Positions 27,397-36,990 of a stretch of 64,000 bases of DNA are shown piece after piece; position 1 is the first letter of the stretch; each line of letters opens with the position of its first letter. The DNA lies in the NCBI GenBank assembly GCA_949294185.1, contig CASFGA010000007.1, forward strand, positions 62,001 to 126,000. The letters are read 5' to 3'. The notes under the pieces are model-generated. The model was not told the DNA's origin. It worked only from the letters and a program-made list of their open reading frames with translations, and did no database searches. The DNA comes from an uncultured Bacteroides sp. (GTDB taxonomy: Bacteria > Bacteroidota > Bacteroidia > Bacteroidales > Bacteroidaceae). Position numbers and translations under genes: made by a program.

Positions 27397-28269
27397 CTAT
27401 CTCCCGTTCCGGCTGTCCATACAAGAACCTTCTGCCTTTATCCGGATGATTCTCACTCCGGCAAACGTTTTCTTGCCCCGCAGGTATTCACACAGCGGAA
27501 GCGGATCAATGACAACCTGCTTATGGAGCGAAGAGGCATGAAGCAGATGAAGTTCGATTCCGACCCGGCAGGCAAAACCCACATGAACGACATCCAGACC
27601 TTCGATGGAAGTAGTAAAAGCCAGAATGTCTCCGTCATGAATGTCCGCATGGCCGGAAGTGCACAGCTTTTCCTTTGGCAGATAAGGCATCGGATAGTCT
27701 TCCCACCTACGCTCCACCCTCTGCATCGCCCGGTAAGCGGACGGAGAACGAAAGGCCGGATAAGACTCCGCATGACGAGTCATGAAGTTCAACGAAACCA
27801 CCCGGCGGCAAACGCTCCATTCATCCGTAAGCTCATCTACAATTCCCCGCCTTTCATTGTCATAAATCCAGTCGCTGAAATAGTGAAGACGGGAAGCATA
27901 TCCGGCGATTCGCCCGTCTCTATACCGGATGCGACGGAGATTTTCCTTGAAACCGGCAAAGGAACGCCGCCCCTGCATATCGCACAATGTGAGCGCGACC
28001 ACAGTCTCTACAAATGTCGTACAGTCGAACTGGTCAAGGCACACCACCAAACGCTCCTCTCCATCGGCTTCAAGCGTACCCGCCGCATAAGGAGTTCCTG
28101 CCAGACTGCTAGCAAAGAAAAGCGTCCGGCAGCTGTCAGCCGGCAGACCGGCAGCCTGCAACAGCAGGTTTTCCACCCGCACACTGTCCGACACACCGGC
28201 CAAATCCCTCCCCACGCCCGGCAGACAGGCCGCGAAAAAAAGACAAGACAAAAGGCAGAAGGCTTTCAT
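27397..28269 (-). CDS. DUF1460 protein, N-acetylmuramoyl-L-alanine amidase-like
   Basis: A 290-residue exported protein of the DUF1460 family, which has an NlpC/P60-related papain-like fold and is linked to peptidoglycan fragment cleavage. A hydrophobic leader with a lipobox-like CLFFAAC is present. The probable nucleophile Cys83 sits in DQFDCTTFVE and the probable catalytic His in VVHVGF. The ATG at 28269 was chosen; a GTG at 28275 overlapping the upstream stop is an alternative that adds two residues. It is the last gene of a minus-strand group after the UPF0126 gene. No link to xylan use is evident. Confidence 0.8.
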   Translation of the reverse strand: MKAFCLLSCLFFAACLPGVGRDLAGVSDSVRVENLLLQAAGLPADSCRTLFFASSLAGTPYAAGTLEADGEERLVVCLDQFDCTTFVETVVALTLCDMQGRRSFAGFKENLRRIRYRDGRIAGYASRLHYFSDWIYDNERRGIVDELTDEWSVCRRVVSLNFMTRHAESYPAFRSPSAYRAMQRVERRWEDYPMPYLPKEKLCTSGHADIHDGDILAFTTSIEGLDVVHVGFACRVGIELHLLHASSLHKQVVIDPLPLCEYLRGKKTFAGVRIIRIKAEGSCMDSRNGR

Positions 28270-28271
28270 GC

Positions 28272-28907
28272 TCACGTATTCTCAGGGTCACCTTTCAAGA
28301 TAGGCAGCGTGATCTGATATTTCACCGCCAGAATACGCACCAGAAAGACGGTCACTCCACCGACAATCTGCCCCAGATAATCCTCTACCCCGGCTTTCAG
28401 ACAGACCCAATAAGCCAGTCCGCCTACCACACAAGCCATCGCATAAATCTCCTTACGGAATATCAGCGGGATTTCATTGATGAAGACATCGCGAATCACG
28501 CCTCCGGCCGCTCCCGTTATGCTGCCCATGATAATGGCAATCCAAGACGGATACCCCATCGTGTACGCCTTGCTGAAACCGACGACGGTAAACAAAGCCA
28601 GTCCGATGCTGTCGAACAAAAAGAATGTATTGTTGAGACTGATCAGATACTTTCCGAAAATGATTACAAACACCATGGCAAAAGCCGTACAGACAAGATA
28701 CATCGGGTCGGTCATCCAAGGCGGAGTCACATCAAGCAGCACATCGCGGATGGTTCCTCCCCCCACAGCCGTGGCCAATCCTACAATATATGCACCAAAC
28801 CAGTCAAAACGCTTCGCCGAAGCCAGGCGGATGCCACTTATCGCAAAAGCAAACGTACCGATGAAATCGAGTACGGTGACAAACGAAGGTATCTCTATAA
28901 GTTCCAT
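28272..28907 (-). CDS. UPF0126 / TRIC-type membrane protein
   Basis: A 211-residue inner-membrane protein with seven hydrophobic segments arranged as two similar halves. Each half carries the GGGxxRDV signature (AVGGGTIRDVL and AAGGVIRDVF). Proteins of this family are annotated as trimeric intracellular cation channel homologues; some bacterial members have been tied to glycine uptake, and the transported species here is unknown. It begins 26 bases after the DUF3078 gene stop, and its stop abuts the DUF1460 start, so the three are likely one transcript. Confidence 0.88.
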   Translation of the reverse strand: MELIEIPSFVTVLDFIGTFAFAISGIRLASAKRFDWFGAYIVGLATAVGGGTIRDVLLDVTPPWMTDPMYLVCTAFAMVFVIIFGKYLISLNNTFFLFDSIGLALFTVVGFSKAYTMGYPSWIAIIMGSITGAAGGVIRDVFINEIPLIFRKEIYAMACVVGGLAYWVCLKAGVEDYLGQIVGGVTVFLVRILAVKYQITLPILKGDPENT

Positions 28908-28933
28908 CTTCTATCCAAAGAAATGTTATGATT

Positions 28934-30544
28934 TTACCAAGTATAATTCAGTCCGAAGCTCAACAGCTCCTGCAATTGCAGATAGCCGTGATCGTCCACC
29001 CGCGGAACACCGTCGTCAAACCGCCCGTGCACGAAAAGCTTGGTCGAAAGGAAACGGTTGAAAGCAAAAGTGAAAGTATTTTCCCATTCCCCCACCACTT
29101 TCTCATAATTGGTGGTATACGAGAACCGTGACTCCCATGTCAGGCTCTTGATTATCGTCCACGAAAGTGTTGCCTCCACACGCGAACCCCATACACTCTC
29201 CCGCTTATGCCCCTCCTTGATGTTGAACTTGGTTGGGTCGACACGGTCGTTTGACACACTATACAGGGTATAGTTGATAGGGTTCATCAAGACAGACAGA
29301 TTGCAAACCCCGTCTTTCACAAACTTATAGTCCATACCGAGACCGACATTCAGTTCGGCCGGTGAGAAGAAAGCAGACACCAGATTGTCGGTATTCGTCT
29401 CATAATTGGAGAAGAACTGAGTCTTGAACTCGGCTGAAAGCGTATAATACCACGTACCGAACGCCTTCACGCCCAACTTTGAAGTCAAACGCAGCAAATC
29501 ATTGTTTGCCTTATAGGAATGAAGCGTATCTGAAGGGGCTGTAACGAATCCCAGCTTCCACTCTATCTTGTTTTCAAACTGGACACGGCGGCGGTCATCA
29601 TAATTGGCCGACCATGTAAACCCTGTCAGCATCGATTTGGTGCTCTCACCACCCTTATACCAGTTGTCGGAAATATAGTTCTGCGAGAACTGCAAATAGC
29701 TGTCGCCCGCGAATTTCCAGAAATTCGGCTTGACTACCAAGAGACTCTGCTCGTCCACTTTCCCGATTTTCTTCGTATGTACCATTGAACGAACCTTCTC
29801 CTTTTTTTGTCTTTGCGACCGCAGCTCATCCGGCAAAGGCTCCTTGTCTCTCAGTGACGCTTCATTCTTCTTTACCAGATTAGGATAGTTCACATAGAAA
29901 TTCAGCAACTGGCGGTTTATATACCGGTCTATTTTCTCCGAACGGCGCAAATCCGGCAAATCACCAAGAGCTTCTTTACGAAAATCCTCCTTTACGAAAG
30001 GAATGACCGGCTGCCATCCCTCTATGCTCATGCTCTGTTCGACAGGTGCACTGTAATAAGTGGCCGGCATCGAAAGCTTATAAAAATCCGCATCTGAAGG
30101 AAGACCGGTCACCTGAAGATAAATATCATCCCATCGCTCTTCCCATTCGGCATAATCTTCACGATACTGCTGAATCAGCCGTCTGAATGCCGTCACTTCC
30201 GGATGCACTTTGGGCGTAACCCGCCTTTTCGCCAACTCTGCCTTCATCAGCGAATCCTTGAGATGCTTGATGGAATCTTCAAAATGCATGGCCGCCCTGT
30301 CTATCTCGAGCAATAAAGAATCGGCTTCCGACGATATGGAATCCCGAAAAACAGACATGGAATCTTGCGGAACGTATGCAACAGTATCCTTTTTCACCGC
30401 CGTCATGTCCAACGTATCGGACAACAGTTCATTAATGACGGTCTCCATATCGGTTATCACCGAATCCCTTGCCGTCGTTTCCGCCTTCAAGCTTTTTCCA
30501 CTCAACACAAATAACAACAAAATGAGTATGCCTACCTTTTTCAT
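28934..30544 (-). CDS. DUF3078 outer membrane protein
   Basis: A 536-residue exported protein with a signal peptide (MKKVGILILLLFVLSGKSLKA). Residues of about 20-110 are polar and Ser/Asp rich (DSVITDMETVI, EDSIKHLKDSL), probably coiled or disordered. The C-terminal 300 residues alternate in the manner of a beta-barrel and end in an aromatic residue (NYTW), as expected for an outer membrane barrel. DUF3078 is common in Bacteroidetes and has no established function. It is divergent from pyrG with both promoters in the short gap. Confidence 0.75.
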   Translation of the reverse strand: MKKVGILILLLFVLSGKSLKAETTARDSVITDMETVINELLSDTLDMTAVKKDTVAYVPQDSMSVFRDSISSEADSLLLEIDRAAMHFEDSIKHLKDSLMKAELAKRRVTPKVHPEVTAFRRLIQQYREDYAEWEERWDDIYLQVTGLPSDADFYKLSMPATYYSAPVEQSMSIEGWQPVIPFVKEDFRKEALGDLPDLRRSEKIDRYINRQLLNFYVNYPNLVKKNEASLRDKEPLPDELRSQRQKKEKVRSMVHTKKIGKVDEQSLLVVKPNFWKFAGDSYLQFSQNYISDNWYKGGESTKSMLTGFTWSANYDDRRRVQFENKIEWKLGFVTAPSDTLHSYKANNDLLRLTSKLGVKAFGTWYYTLSAEFKTQFFSNYETNTDNLVSAFFSPAELNVGLGMDYKFVKDGVCNLSVLMNPINYTLYSVSNDRVDPTKFNIKEGHKRESVWGSRVEATLSWTIIKSLTWESRFSYTTNYEKVVGEWENTFTFAFNRFLSTKLFVHGRFDDGVPRVDDHGYLQLQELLSFGLNYTW

Positions 30545-30569
30545 TTTCTAATCAAAACTATAATCTCCG

Positions 30570-30577
30570 CAAAATTA
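30570..30577 (-). promoter_or_regulatory. -7 element of the DUF3078 operon
   Basis: CAAAATTA on the plus strand reads TAATTTTG on the minus strand, fitting TAnnTTTG, 26 bases upstream of the ATG. Confidence 0.55.
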
Positions 30578-30622
30578 CATATTTTTTCATTTCACAATTA
30601 CCTGTGATTCGGCTTTTTTTCC

Positions 30623-30630
30623 TAATTTTG
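30623..30630 (+). promoter_or_regulatory. -7 element of pyrG-yidC
   Basis: TAATTTTG fits the consensus. It lies inside a longer in-frame extension of the pyrG frame, so it argues for the GTG at 30679 as the true start. Confidence 0.55.
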
Positions 30631-30678
30631 CAACTTGTAAAAAAGATTTCAAAGAAAACATTAAAAAACATCAGCATT

Positions 30679-32277
30679 GTGGCAGATACAAAGTATATTT
30701 TCGTAACGGGTGGTGTAGCCTCTTCATTAGGGAAAGGCATCATATCATCATCTATCGGCAAATTGCTGCAAGCCAGAGGCTACAGCGTAACCATCCAGAA
30801 ATTTGATCCGTACATCAACATCGATCCGGGTACGTTAAACCCTTACGAGCATGGGGAATGTTATGTGACTGTCGACGGTCATGAGGCCGATCTTGACTTG
30901 GGACACTACGAACGCTTCTTAGGCATACAGACAACCAAAGCCAACAATATTACTACCGGACGTATATATAAAAGTGTAATAGACAAGGAACGCCGCGGAG
31001 ATTACTTGGGAAGAACCATACAAATCATCCCCCATATCACAGACGAAATCAAGCGCAATGTGAAGCTGTTGGGCAACAAATATAAATTTGACTTTGTCAT
31101 TACAGAGATAGGTGGAACCGTAGGCGACATAGAGTCCTTGCCATATCTGGAAAGTATCCGTCAGCTGAAATGGGAATTGGGGAAAAATGCACTTTGCGTA
31201 CATCTTACTTATGTCCCTTATCTGGCGGCAGCGGGTGAACTGAAGACCAAACCGACCCAACATTCAGTAAAAGAACTTCAGTCGGTAGGTATCCAGCCCG
31301 ACATTCTGGTTTTGCGGACAGAGCATGAACTCAATGCCAATTTAAGAAAGAAAGTGGCTTTGTTCTGCAACGTAGATGAAAGTGCTGTAGTTCAATCAAT
31401 GGACATGCCGACCATCTATGAAGTTCCTTTGCGCATGCAGGAGCAGAAACTTGATGTCACCATCTTGGAAAAGATGGGGCTTCCGATAGGTGAGACGCCC
31501 ACACTGGGCCCGTGGAGGGAATTCCTGAACCGCCGCCATCATGCCACAGAGATAGTAAAAATCGGACTGGTAGGAAAATATGACCTGCAGGATGCTTACA
31601 AATCTATTCTTGAGGCTCTCTCACAAGCCGCCACTTACAATGACCGCAAGGCAGACATTCATTTCATCAACAGTGAAAAGCTGACCGAAGAGAATGTGGA
31701 AGAAAAACTGAAAGAAATGGATGGCATCATTATATGCCCGGGCTTCGGACAGCGCGGCATCGAAGGCAAATTCATCGCCATCAAATATTGCCGCACCCAT
31801 AATGTGCCGACATTCGGCATTTGTCTGGGCATGCAATGTATGGCTATAGAATTCGCCCGCAACGTATTGGGCTATGCAGATGCAAACAGCCGCGAGATGG
31901 ACGAAAAGACTCCGCATAATGTTATCGACATCATGGAAGAACAAAAGTCGGTAACAAACATGGGTGGAACCATGCGACTGGGAGCTTATGAATGTATTGT
32001 CAATCCGACCTCGAAGGCTTATCAGGCATACGGACAGGAACACATACAAGAGCGTCACCGTCACCGTTACGAATTCAACAATGACTACAAGGAAGAATTT
32101 GAAAAGGCAGGCATGAAGTGTGTAGGCATCAATCCGGAATCCAATTTGGTTGAGATCGTGGAGATTCCTACCTTGAAATGGTTCATCGGAACACAGTTCC
32201 ATCCGGAATACAGCAGTACCGTTCTGAAGCCACATCCGTTGTTCCTGTCATTCATCAAGGCAGCTATTGACAAATAA
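30679..32277 (+). CDS. pyrG: CTP synthase
   Basis: Makes CTP from UTP, ATP and glutamine in the cytosol. The GTG at 30679 gives the canonical N-terminus VADTKYIFVTGGVASSLGKGI and a 532-residue protein, the normal length. Starting at the upstream GTG (30604) would include the promoter. The synthetase domain has the P-loop (SSLGKGI) and the conserved KFDPYINIDPGT. The glutaminase domain has its nucleophile Cys in FGICLGMQC and its His-Glu in QFHPEYS. yidC follows after 21 bases; this pyrG-yidC pairing is usual in Bacteroidetes. Confidence 0.97.
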   Translation: MADTKYIFVTGGVASSLGKGIISSSIGKLLQARGYSVTIQKFDPYINIDPGTLNPYEHGECYVTVDGHEADLDLGHYERFLGIQTTKANNITTGRIYKSVIDKERRGDYLGRTIQIIPHITDEIKRNVKLLGNKYKFDFVITEIGGTVGDIESLPYLESIRQLKWELGKNALCVHLTYVPYLAAAGELKTKPTQHSVKELQSVGIQPDILVLRTEHELNANLRKKVALFCNVDESAVVQSMDMPTIYEVPLRMQEQKLDVTILEKMGLPIGETPTLGPWREFLNRRHHATEIVKIGLVGKYDLQDAYKSILEALSQAATYNDRKADIHFINSEKLTEENVEEKLKEMDGIIICPGFGQRGIEGKFIAIKYCRTHNVPTFGICLGMQCMAIEFARNVLGYADANSREMDEKTPHNVIDIMEEQKSVTNMGGTMRLGAYECIVNPTSKAYQAYGQEHIQERHRHRYEFNNDYKEEFEKAGMKCVGINPESNLVEIVEIPTLKWFIGTQFHPEYSSTVLKPHPLFLSFIKAAIDK

Positions 32278-32298
32278 CTTAATCAAGACTAATAAGAA

Positions 32299-34161
32299 AT
32301 GGACAAAAACACGTTAGTGGGCTTTATTCTGATTGGAGCGGTTATCGTAGGCTTCGGCATATACAACCGTCCCAGTCAGGAAGAAAGAGCACGCGCACAA
32401 CACTATCAAGACTCTATCCAGCAGATTCTTCAGGAACAGGAAGAAATGAAGATGGCACAAGACATCGCTGCCAGACAAACTGCCCGATATGACTCTACAT
32501 CACAATTTTATGCCTCAACAAACGGCGAGGAAACATTTACCAGACTGGAGAATGATGTAGTCCAGCTACTCTTCACCAATAAAGGAGGACGAGTCTGCAA
32601 GGCTACACTAAAAGAATACAATGACCAAAAACATGAACCTTTGGTCTTGTTCGACGGAACTGACGCCTCTCTCAATTTCGGCTTTGAAGGGAAAAATGAG
32701 AACATCCTTACCGAACAACTGTATTTTAAAGCCATCAACGCAACCGACAGTTCGGTAACCATGCGGCTGGATGCAACCAACGGCGGACATTTGGATCTGA
32801 ATTACCGTCTGCTTCCCAACTCCTACATGGTGGATCTGACCATACAAGCTGTCGGCATGCAGAATTTCTTTTCTCCTTCGGTCAAGAATATGACTATAGA
32901 CTGGAAGCAACGTGCCCGCCAGATGGAAAAAGGATACAACTTTGAGCAGCGATATACCTCTCTTACCTACAAACCGGCAGATGATGATTTCGACTACCTG
33001 AGTGAAACAAAAGACGAAAAAGAGACCATACCGGCTGTATTGGACTGGGTAGCCTTTAAGAACCAATATTTTTCATGCGTGTTCATGGCTGAAAAGAGCT
33101 TTGAAAACGCTACGCTGGAATCGAAGATGGAACAGCAGGGAAGCGGCTACATGAAAAACTATGCAGCCGACATGCAGAGTTTCTTCGACCCGACAGGCGC
33201 ACAGCCCAGTCATTTCCAGTTCTACTTCGGTCCCAACCACTTCAAGACCCTGTTGGCAAGCAACGACTTAAGCTTCAAAGACAAAGACCAGGAGCTTGAA
33301 GATCTGGTTTATCTGGGATGGCCGATCATCCGCCTGATAAACCGTTGGTTTACCATCAACTTGTTCGACTGGCTTTCAAGCATGGGACTGAGCATGGGCA
33401 TTGTCATCCTGCTGATGACCATCATCGTAAAAGTACTGGTACTTCCCACAACGTGGAAATCATTCATATCATCTGCCAAGATGCGCGCCTTGAAGCCGTA
33501 TGTTGACAAGATCAACGCAAAATACCCCAAGCAGGAAGATGCATTGAAGAAACAGCAGGAAACAATGGCTCTCTATCGCGAATACAATGTCAGCCCGATG
33601 GGAGGCTGTCTGCCTATGCTGATACAGACTCCGGTATTCATGGCATTGTTCTTTTTTGTTCCGAATGCCATCGAACTTCGTCAGGAGAGTTTTCTGTGGG
33701 CAAGTGACCTGTCTGCCTATGACGACCTGATCAGCTGGAACACACACATTCCTCTGCTCGGAAACCATTTGAGTCTGTTCTGTCTGCTGTTCAGCCTGAC
33801 AACCGTACTCAACCAGATCATCATGATGAAGCAGCAAGACATGGGGAACAATCCGCAAATGGCAGCGATGAAATGGATGATGTATATCATGCCCGTCATG
33901 TTCTTCTTCATATTCAATGAATATGCTTCCGGATTGAGCTACTATTATTTCATTTCAGGCTTGATCGGAATCATTACCATGTGGGTCATGCGCAAGATGA
34001 CAGATGAGAAGAAACTTCTGGCACAGCTTGAAGCCAACAAGAGGGCACCGGCTTCGCACAAGCCGACCGGACTGATGGCCAAATTAGAGGCTCTGCAAAA
34101 AGAACAGGAACGCCTGCAAAAGGAGCGTGAAGAACAGATGAAAAAACATACCAAGAAATAA
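32299..34161 (+). CDS. yidC: Membrane protein insertase YidC
   Basis: A 620-residue inner-membrane insertase that helps fold and insert proteins. It has an N-terminal membrane anchor (residues 5-21, LVGFILIGAVIVGF), a large periplasmic beta domain (about 60-340) and the conserved insertase core (about 355-565). The core contains GLSMGIVILLMTIIVKVLVLP, NVSPMGGCLPMLIQTPVFMALF and the terminal helix pair. The C-terminal tail is charged and helical (LQKEQERLQKEREEQMKK), as is common in the phylum and thought to help ribosome contact. Length and layout match the Bacteroidetes YidC. Confidence 0.97.
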   Translation: MDKNTLVGFILIGAVIVGFGIYNRPSQEERARAQHYQDSIQQILQEQEEMKMAQDIAARQTARYDSTSQFYASTNGEETFTRLENDVVQLLFTNKGGRVCKATLKEYNDQKHEPLVLFDGTDASLNFGFEGKNENILTEQLYFKAINATDSSVTMRLDATNGGHLDLNYRLLPNSYMVDLTIQAVGMQNFFSPSVKNMTIDWKQRARQMEKGYNFEQRYTSLTYKPADDDFDYLSETKDEKETIPAVLDWVAFKNQYFSCVFMAEKSFENATLESKMEQQGSGYMKNYAADMQSFFDPTGAQPSHFQFYFGPNHFKTLLASNDLSFKDKDQELEDLVYLGWPIIRLINRWFTINLFDWLSSMGLSMGIVILLMTIIVKVLVLPTTWKSFISSAKMRALKPYVDKINAKYPKQEDALKKQQETMALYREYNVSPMGGCLPMLIQTPVFMALFFFVPNAIELRQESFLWASDLSAYDDLISWNTHIPLLGNHLSLFCLLFSLTTVLNQIIMMKQQDMGNNPQMAAMKWMMYIMPVMFFFIFNEYASGLSYYYFISGLIGIITMWVMRKMTDEKKLLAQLEANKRAPASHKPTGLMAKLEALQKEQERLQKEREEQMKKHTKK

Positions 34162-34182
34162 TACTTTCTGAGCATAACCATC

Positions 34183-34222
34183 AAAGAAAGCTGTCTCCTG
34201 ATAGGGCGACAGCTTTCTTTTT
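34183..34222 (+). terminator. Terminator of pyrG-yidC
   Basis: A perfect 13 bp stem (34183-34195 with 34208-34220, AAAGAAAGCTGTC and its complement) followed by a T-rich run. Confidence 0.85.
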
Positions 34223-34224
34223 AT

Positions 34225-34232
34225 TAACTTTG
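34225..34232 (+). promoter_or_regulatory. -7 element of the DUF2721-S9 peptidase unit
   Basis: TAACTTTG fits TAnnTTTG, directly after the yidC terminator and 29 bases before the ATG. Confidence 0.6.
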
Positions 34233-34261
34233 CACACGTTACCCACTTATTCGGATTACTT

Positions 34262-34654
34262 ATGAACGAACTGACATTGGCAACCCCTGCACTTCTGTTT
34301 TCGGCCGTATCACTCATCATGTTGGCATATACCAACCGGTTCTTGTCATACGCACAACTGGTACGCACCCTAAAGGATCAGTATATCCGGCAGCATTCAG
34401 AAGTGACGGCTGCACAAATAGAAAACCTGCGCCGACGGCTTTACCTGACGCGCTCCATGCAGGTACTGGGCATATCCAGCCTGTTCTTGTGCGTCGTCAC
34501 GATGTTTCTCATCTACATAGGCTTCCAGTTACTCTCCGTATACGTATTCGGCATCGCTCTTCTGCTGCTTATCGCCTCACTTGGTGTATCCATCTGGGAA
34601 ATACATATCTCTGTGAAAGCACTGGAAATTCATTTGAAAGACATGGAAAAATAA
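34262..34654 (+). CDS. DUF2721 small membrane protein
   Basis: A 130-residue protein with a membrane segment near the N-terminus (TPALLFSAVSLIMLAY), a polar helical stretch with the motif YIRQHSEVTAAQIENLRRR, and two adjacent membrane segments (about residues 72-120). This layout and the opening residues match DUF2721. The family has no known function. The S9 peptidase gene follows after 21 bases and is likely co-transcribed. Confidence 0.8.
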   Translation: MNELTLATPALLFSAVSLIMLAYTNRFLSYAQLVRTLKDQYIRQHSEVTAAQIENLRRRLYLTRSMQVLGISSLFLCVVTMFLIYIGFQLLSVYVFGIALLLLIASLGVSIWEIHISVKALEIHLKDMEK

Positions 34655-34675
34655 TCATCAATTATAATTGGAATC

Positions 34676-36802
34676 ATGAAAAAAACAGATCTTATGACTA
34701 TGACAGCCGCCATGATGCTGGCTACTTCGGCCTGTACGACCCCGGAAAAAGCCGTGACCGACGAAAGCCCGATAATCGGACGTCAGGAAATCACCATTGC
34801 CGACGGGCGTCTTACCCCCGAAGCACTTTGGGCCATGGGGCGTATCGGAAGTTCAAATGTCTCGCCGGACGGAACAAAAATCGCCTACACGGTATCTTAT
34901 TACAGCGTAAAAGAGAACAAAAGCCATCTTGTAATCTATGTGATGAACGCCGACGGGACGAACAATACACTTCTGACCCAGACAGCAGCCAACGAAGGAG
35001 AGCCTGTATGGATTAAAGAAGGAAGCAAAATCGCGTTTCTGAGTGCAGAAGGAGGCAGCAACCAGATTTGGGAGATGAATCCCGACGGCACGGAACGCAA
35101 ACAGCTCTCCCACTATATGGGCGACATTGAAGGATTCCGCTTTTCTCCCGACGGAACCAAAGTGGTTTTCATTTCGCAAATCAAGTATGGTGAACGTACA
35201 AAAGATGTTTATCCGGATTTGGACAAGGCAAGCGGCATCATTGTAGACGACCTGATGTACAAGCATTGGGACGAATGGGTACAGACGATTCCGCATCCGT
35301 TTGTCGCCAGTTTCGACGGAAATACAGTAGGCGAAGCAACCGACATACTGGTGGGCGAACCTTACGAATCTCCGATGAAGCCTTTTGGAGGCATCGAACA
35401 GCTGGCCTGGAGCAGTGATTCCAAACAGATTGCCTATACATGCCGCAAAAAGACAGGCAAGGATTATGCCGTATCGACCGATTCCGACATTTATTTATAC
35501 AATGTGGAAACAAAGGAAACACGCAACCTCTGCAAGGAAGATGCCGACGACAAGAACATGGGCTATGATACAAATCCCAAGTTTTCTCCCGACGGACAAT
35601 ACATTGCCTGGCAGAGTATGGAGCGCGACGGCTATGAAAGCGACCGCAACCGCCTGTGTGTTCTCGATTTGCAAAACGGGAAAAAGACTTATGTCACCGA
35701 GTCTTTCCAGTCGGGAGTGGATGACTATTGCTGGGCACCCGACAGCAAAACCTTATATTTCACCGGCGTATGGCACGCCACAAGCATGATTCACAGCACA
35801 AACCTTGCAGGCGAAGTGCAGCAGCTTACAGACGGAATGTACGACTACACTTCCGTGGCCATACTTGGCAACGGCATGCTGCTCACCAAGCGCCACTCTC
35901 TGAGTGAAGCCGACGAGCTGTTTACCGTCAATCTGAAGGCAAACAATGAGGTTGTCCGCATCACAAAGGAAAATGACCATATCTTCAGCCAACTGAAATT
36001 AGGCAAAGTGGAACCCCGCTGGATGAAAACCGTAGACGGAAAGGACATGCTGTCGTGGGTAGTCTATCCGACGGACTTCGACCCTGAAAAGAAATATCCT
36101 ACCCTCTTGTTCTGCGAAGGCGGGCCGCAAAGCCCCGTCAGCCAGTTCTGGAGCTACCGCTGGAATCTTCAGATCATGGCGGCAAACGACTATATCATCG
36201 TTGCGCCAAACCGGCGCGGCCTGCCGGGATTCGGCATGGAATGGCTGGAAGAAATCAGCACCAACTATGGCGGACACTGCATGGACGACTATCTGACCGC
36301 CATTGACGATGTGGCCAAAGAGCCGTATGTAGACAAAGACCGCCTGGGGTGTGTAGGGGCAAGCTTCGGAGGCTATTCCGTATACTGGCTGGCCGGTCAT
36401 CACAACAAGCGTTTCAAGGCTTTCATCGCTCACGACGGATTCTTCAACATGGAGCAGCAATACCTGGAAACGGAAGAGCTTTGGTTTACCAACTGGGATC
36501 TGGGCGGCCCGTACTGGGACAAGAACAATCCGGCCGTCAAGCGCAGCTATGCCAACTCGCCTCACCTCTTCGTTGACAAGTGGGACACGCCGATTCTCTG
36601 CATCCATGGCGAGAAAGACTACCGCATTCTGGCCTCACAAGGCATGGCAGCCTTCAATGCCGCCAAGCTGAGAGGCATTCCCGCCCAACTGTTGATTTTC
36701 CCGGACGAGAACCACTGGGTGCTGAAACCGCAGAACGGAATCTTATGGCAACGCACTTTCTTCAACTGGCTCGACAGATGGCTGAAGCCTGACCATCAAT
36801 AA
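34676..36802 (+). CDS. S9 family peptidase, DPP5 / acylaminoacyl-peptidase-like
   Basis: A 708-residue exported serine peptidase. The N-terminus is a lipoprotein-type signal (ATSAC near residue 20). Residues of about 60-430 form a WD40-like propeller (FSPDGTKVVFIS, WSSDSKQIAYT). The alpha/beta-hydrolase domain follows with Ser563 in GASFGGY, Asp648 in GEKDYRI and His680 in ENHWVL, so the triad is intact. Size and domain order fit the dipeptidyl-peptidase 5 group known from oral Bacteroidales, which releases dipeptides from peptides in the periplasm. Membership of the DPP5 subgroup rather than another S9C group is likely but not certain. Confidence 0.85.
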   Translation: MKKTDLMTMTAAMMLATSACTTPEKAVTDESPIIGRQEITIADGRLTPEALWAMGRIGSSNVSPDGTKIAYTVSYYSVKENKSHLVIYVMNADGTNNTLLTQTAANEGEPVWIKEGSKIAFLSAEGGSNQIWEMNPDGTERKQLSHYMGDIEGFRFSPDGTKVVFISQIKYGERTKDVYPDLDKASGIIVDDLMYKHWDEWVQTIPHPFVASFDGNTVGEATDILVGEPYESPMKPFGGIEQLAWSSDSKQIAYTCRKKTGKDYAVSTDSDIYLYNVETKETRNLCKEDADDKNMGYDTNPKFSPDGQYIAWQSMERDGYESDRNRLCVLDLQNGKKTYVTESFQSGVDDYCWAPDSKTLYFTGVWHATSMIHSTNLAGEVQQLTDGMYDYTSVAILGNGMLLTKRHSLSEADELFTVNLKANNEVVRITKENDHIFSQLKLGKVEPRWMKTVDGKDMLSWVVYPTDFDPEKKYPTLLFCEGGPQSPVSQFWSYRWNLQIMAANDYIIVAPNRRGLPGFGMEWLEEISTNYGGHCMDDYLTAIDDVAKEPYVDKDRLGCVGASFGGYSVYWLAGHHNKRFKAFIAHDGFFNMEQQYLETEELWFTNWDLGGPYWDKNNPAVKRSYANSPHLFVDKWDTPILCIHGEKDYRILASQGMAAFNAAKLRGIPAQLLIFPDENHWVLKPQNGILWQRTFFNWLDRWLKPDHQ

Positions 36803-36825
36803 AAGATTCGCATACTTGCATACAG

Positions 36826-36874
36826 ACACGGATTGCGGGGAAACACCAAAAAGCCCCTGCAATCCGTGTTTTTT
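36826..36874 (+). terminator. Terminator of the S9 peptidase gene
   Basis: A 15 bp stem with one bulged T (36826-36840 with 36854-36869, arms ACACGGATTGCGGGG and CCCCTGCAATCCGTGT) is followed by a run of six T. Confidence 0.85.
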
Positions 36875-36949
36875 CAAACCGCCAGAACTTTCTTCGCACG
36901 GGCAAAAACAAATTTTTCTCCGCATGAAAACCGACTGCCATTATTTCAC

Positions 36950-36957
36950 TATCTTTG
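36950..36957 (+). promoter_or_regulatory. -7 element of hisB
   Basis: TATCTTTG matches the consensus 33 bases before the ATG. No clear -33 element was seen. Confidence 0.55.
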
Positions 36958-36990
36958 CCCTGCTGATATCATAAAAGACAAAAACAACGT

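Noticed and set aside
30604..30678. Longer N-terminus of PyrG
   Set aside because: It includes the promoter element and hydrophobic residues foreign to the family; GTG at 30679 gives the normal start.
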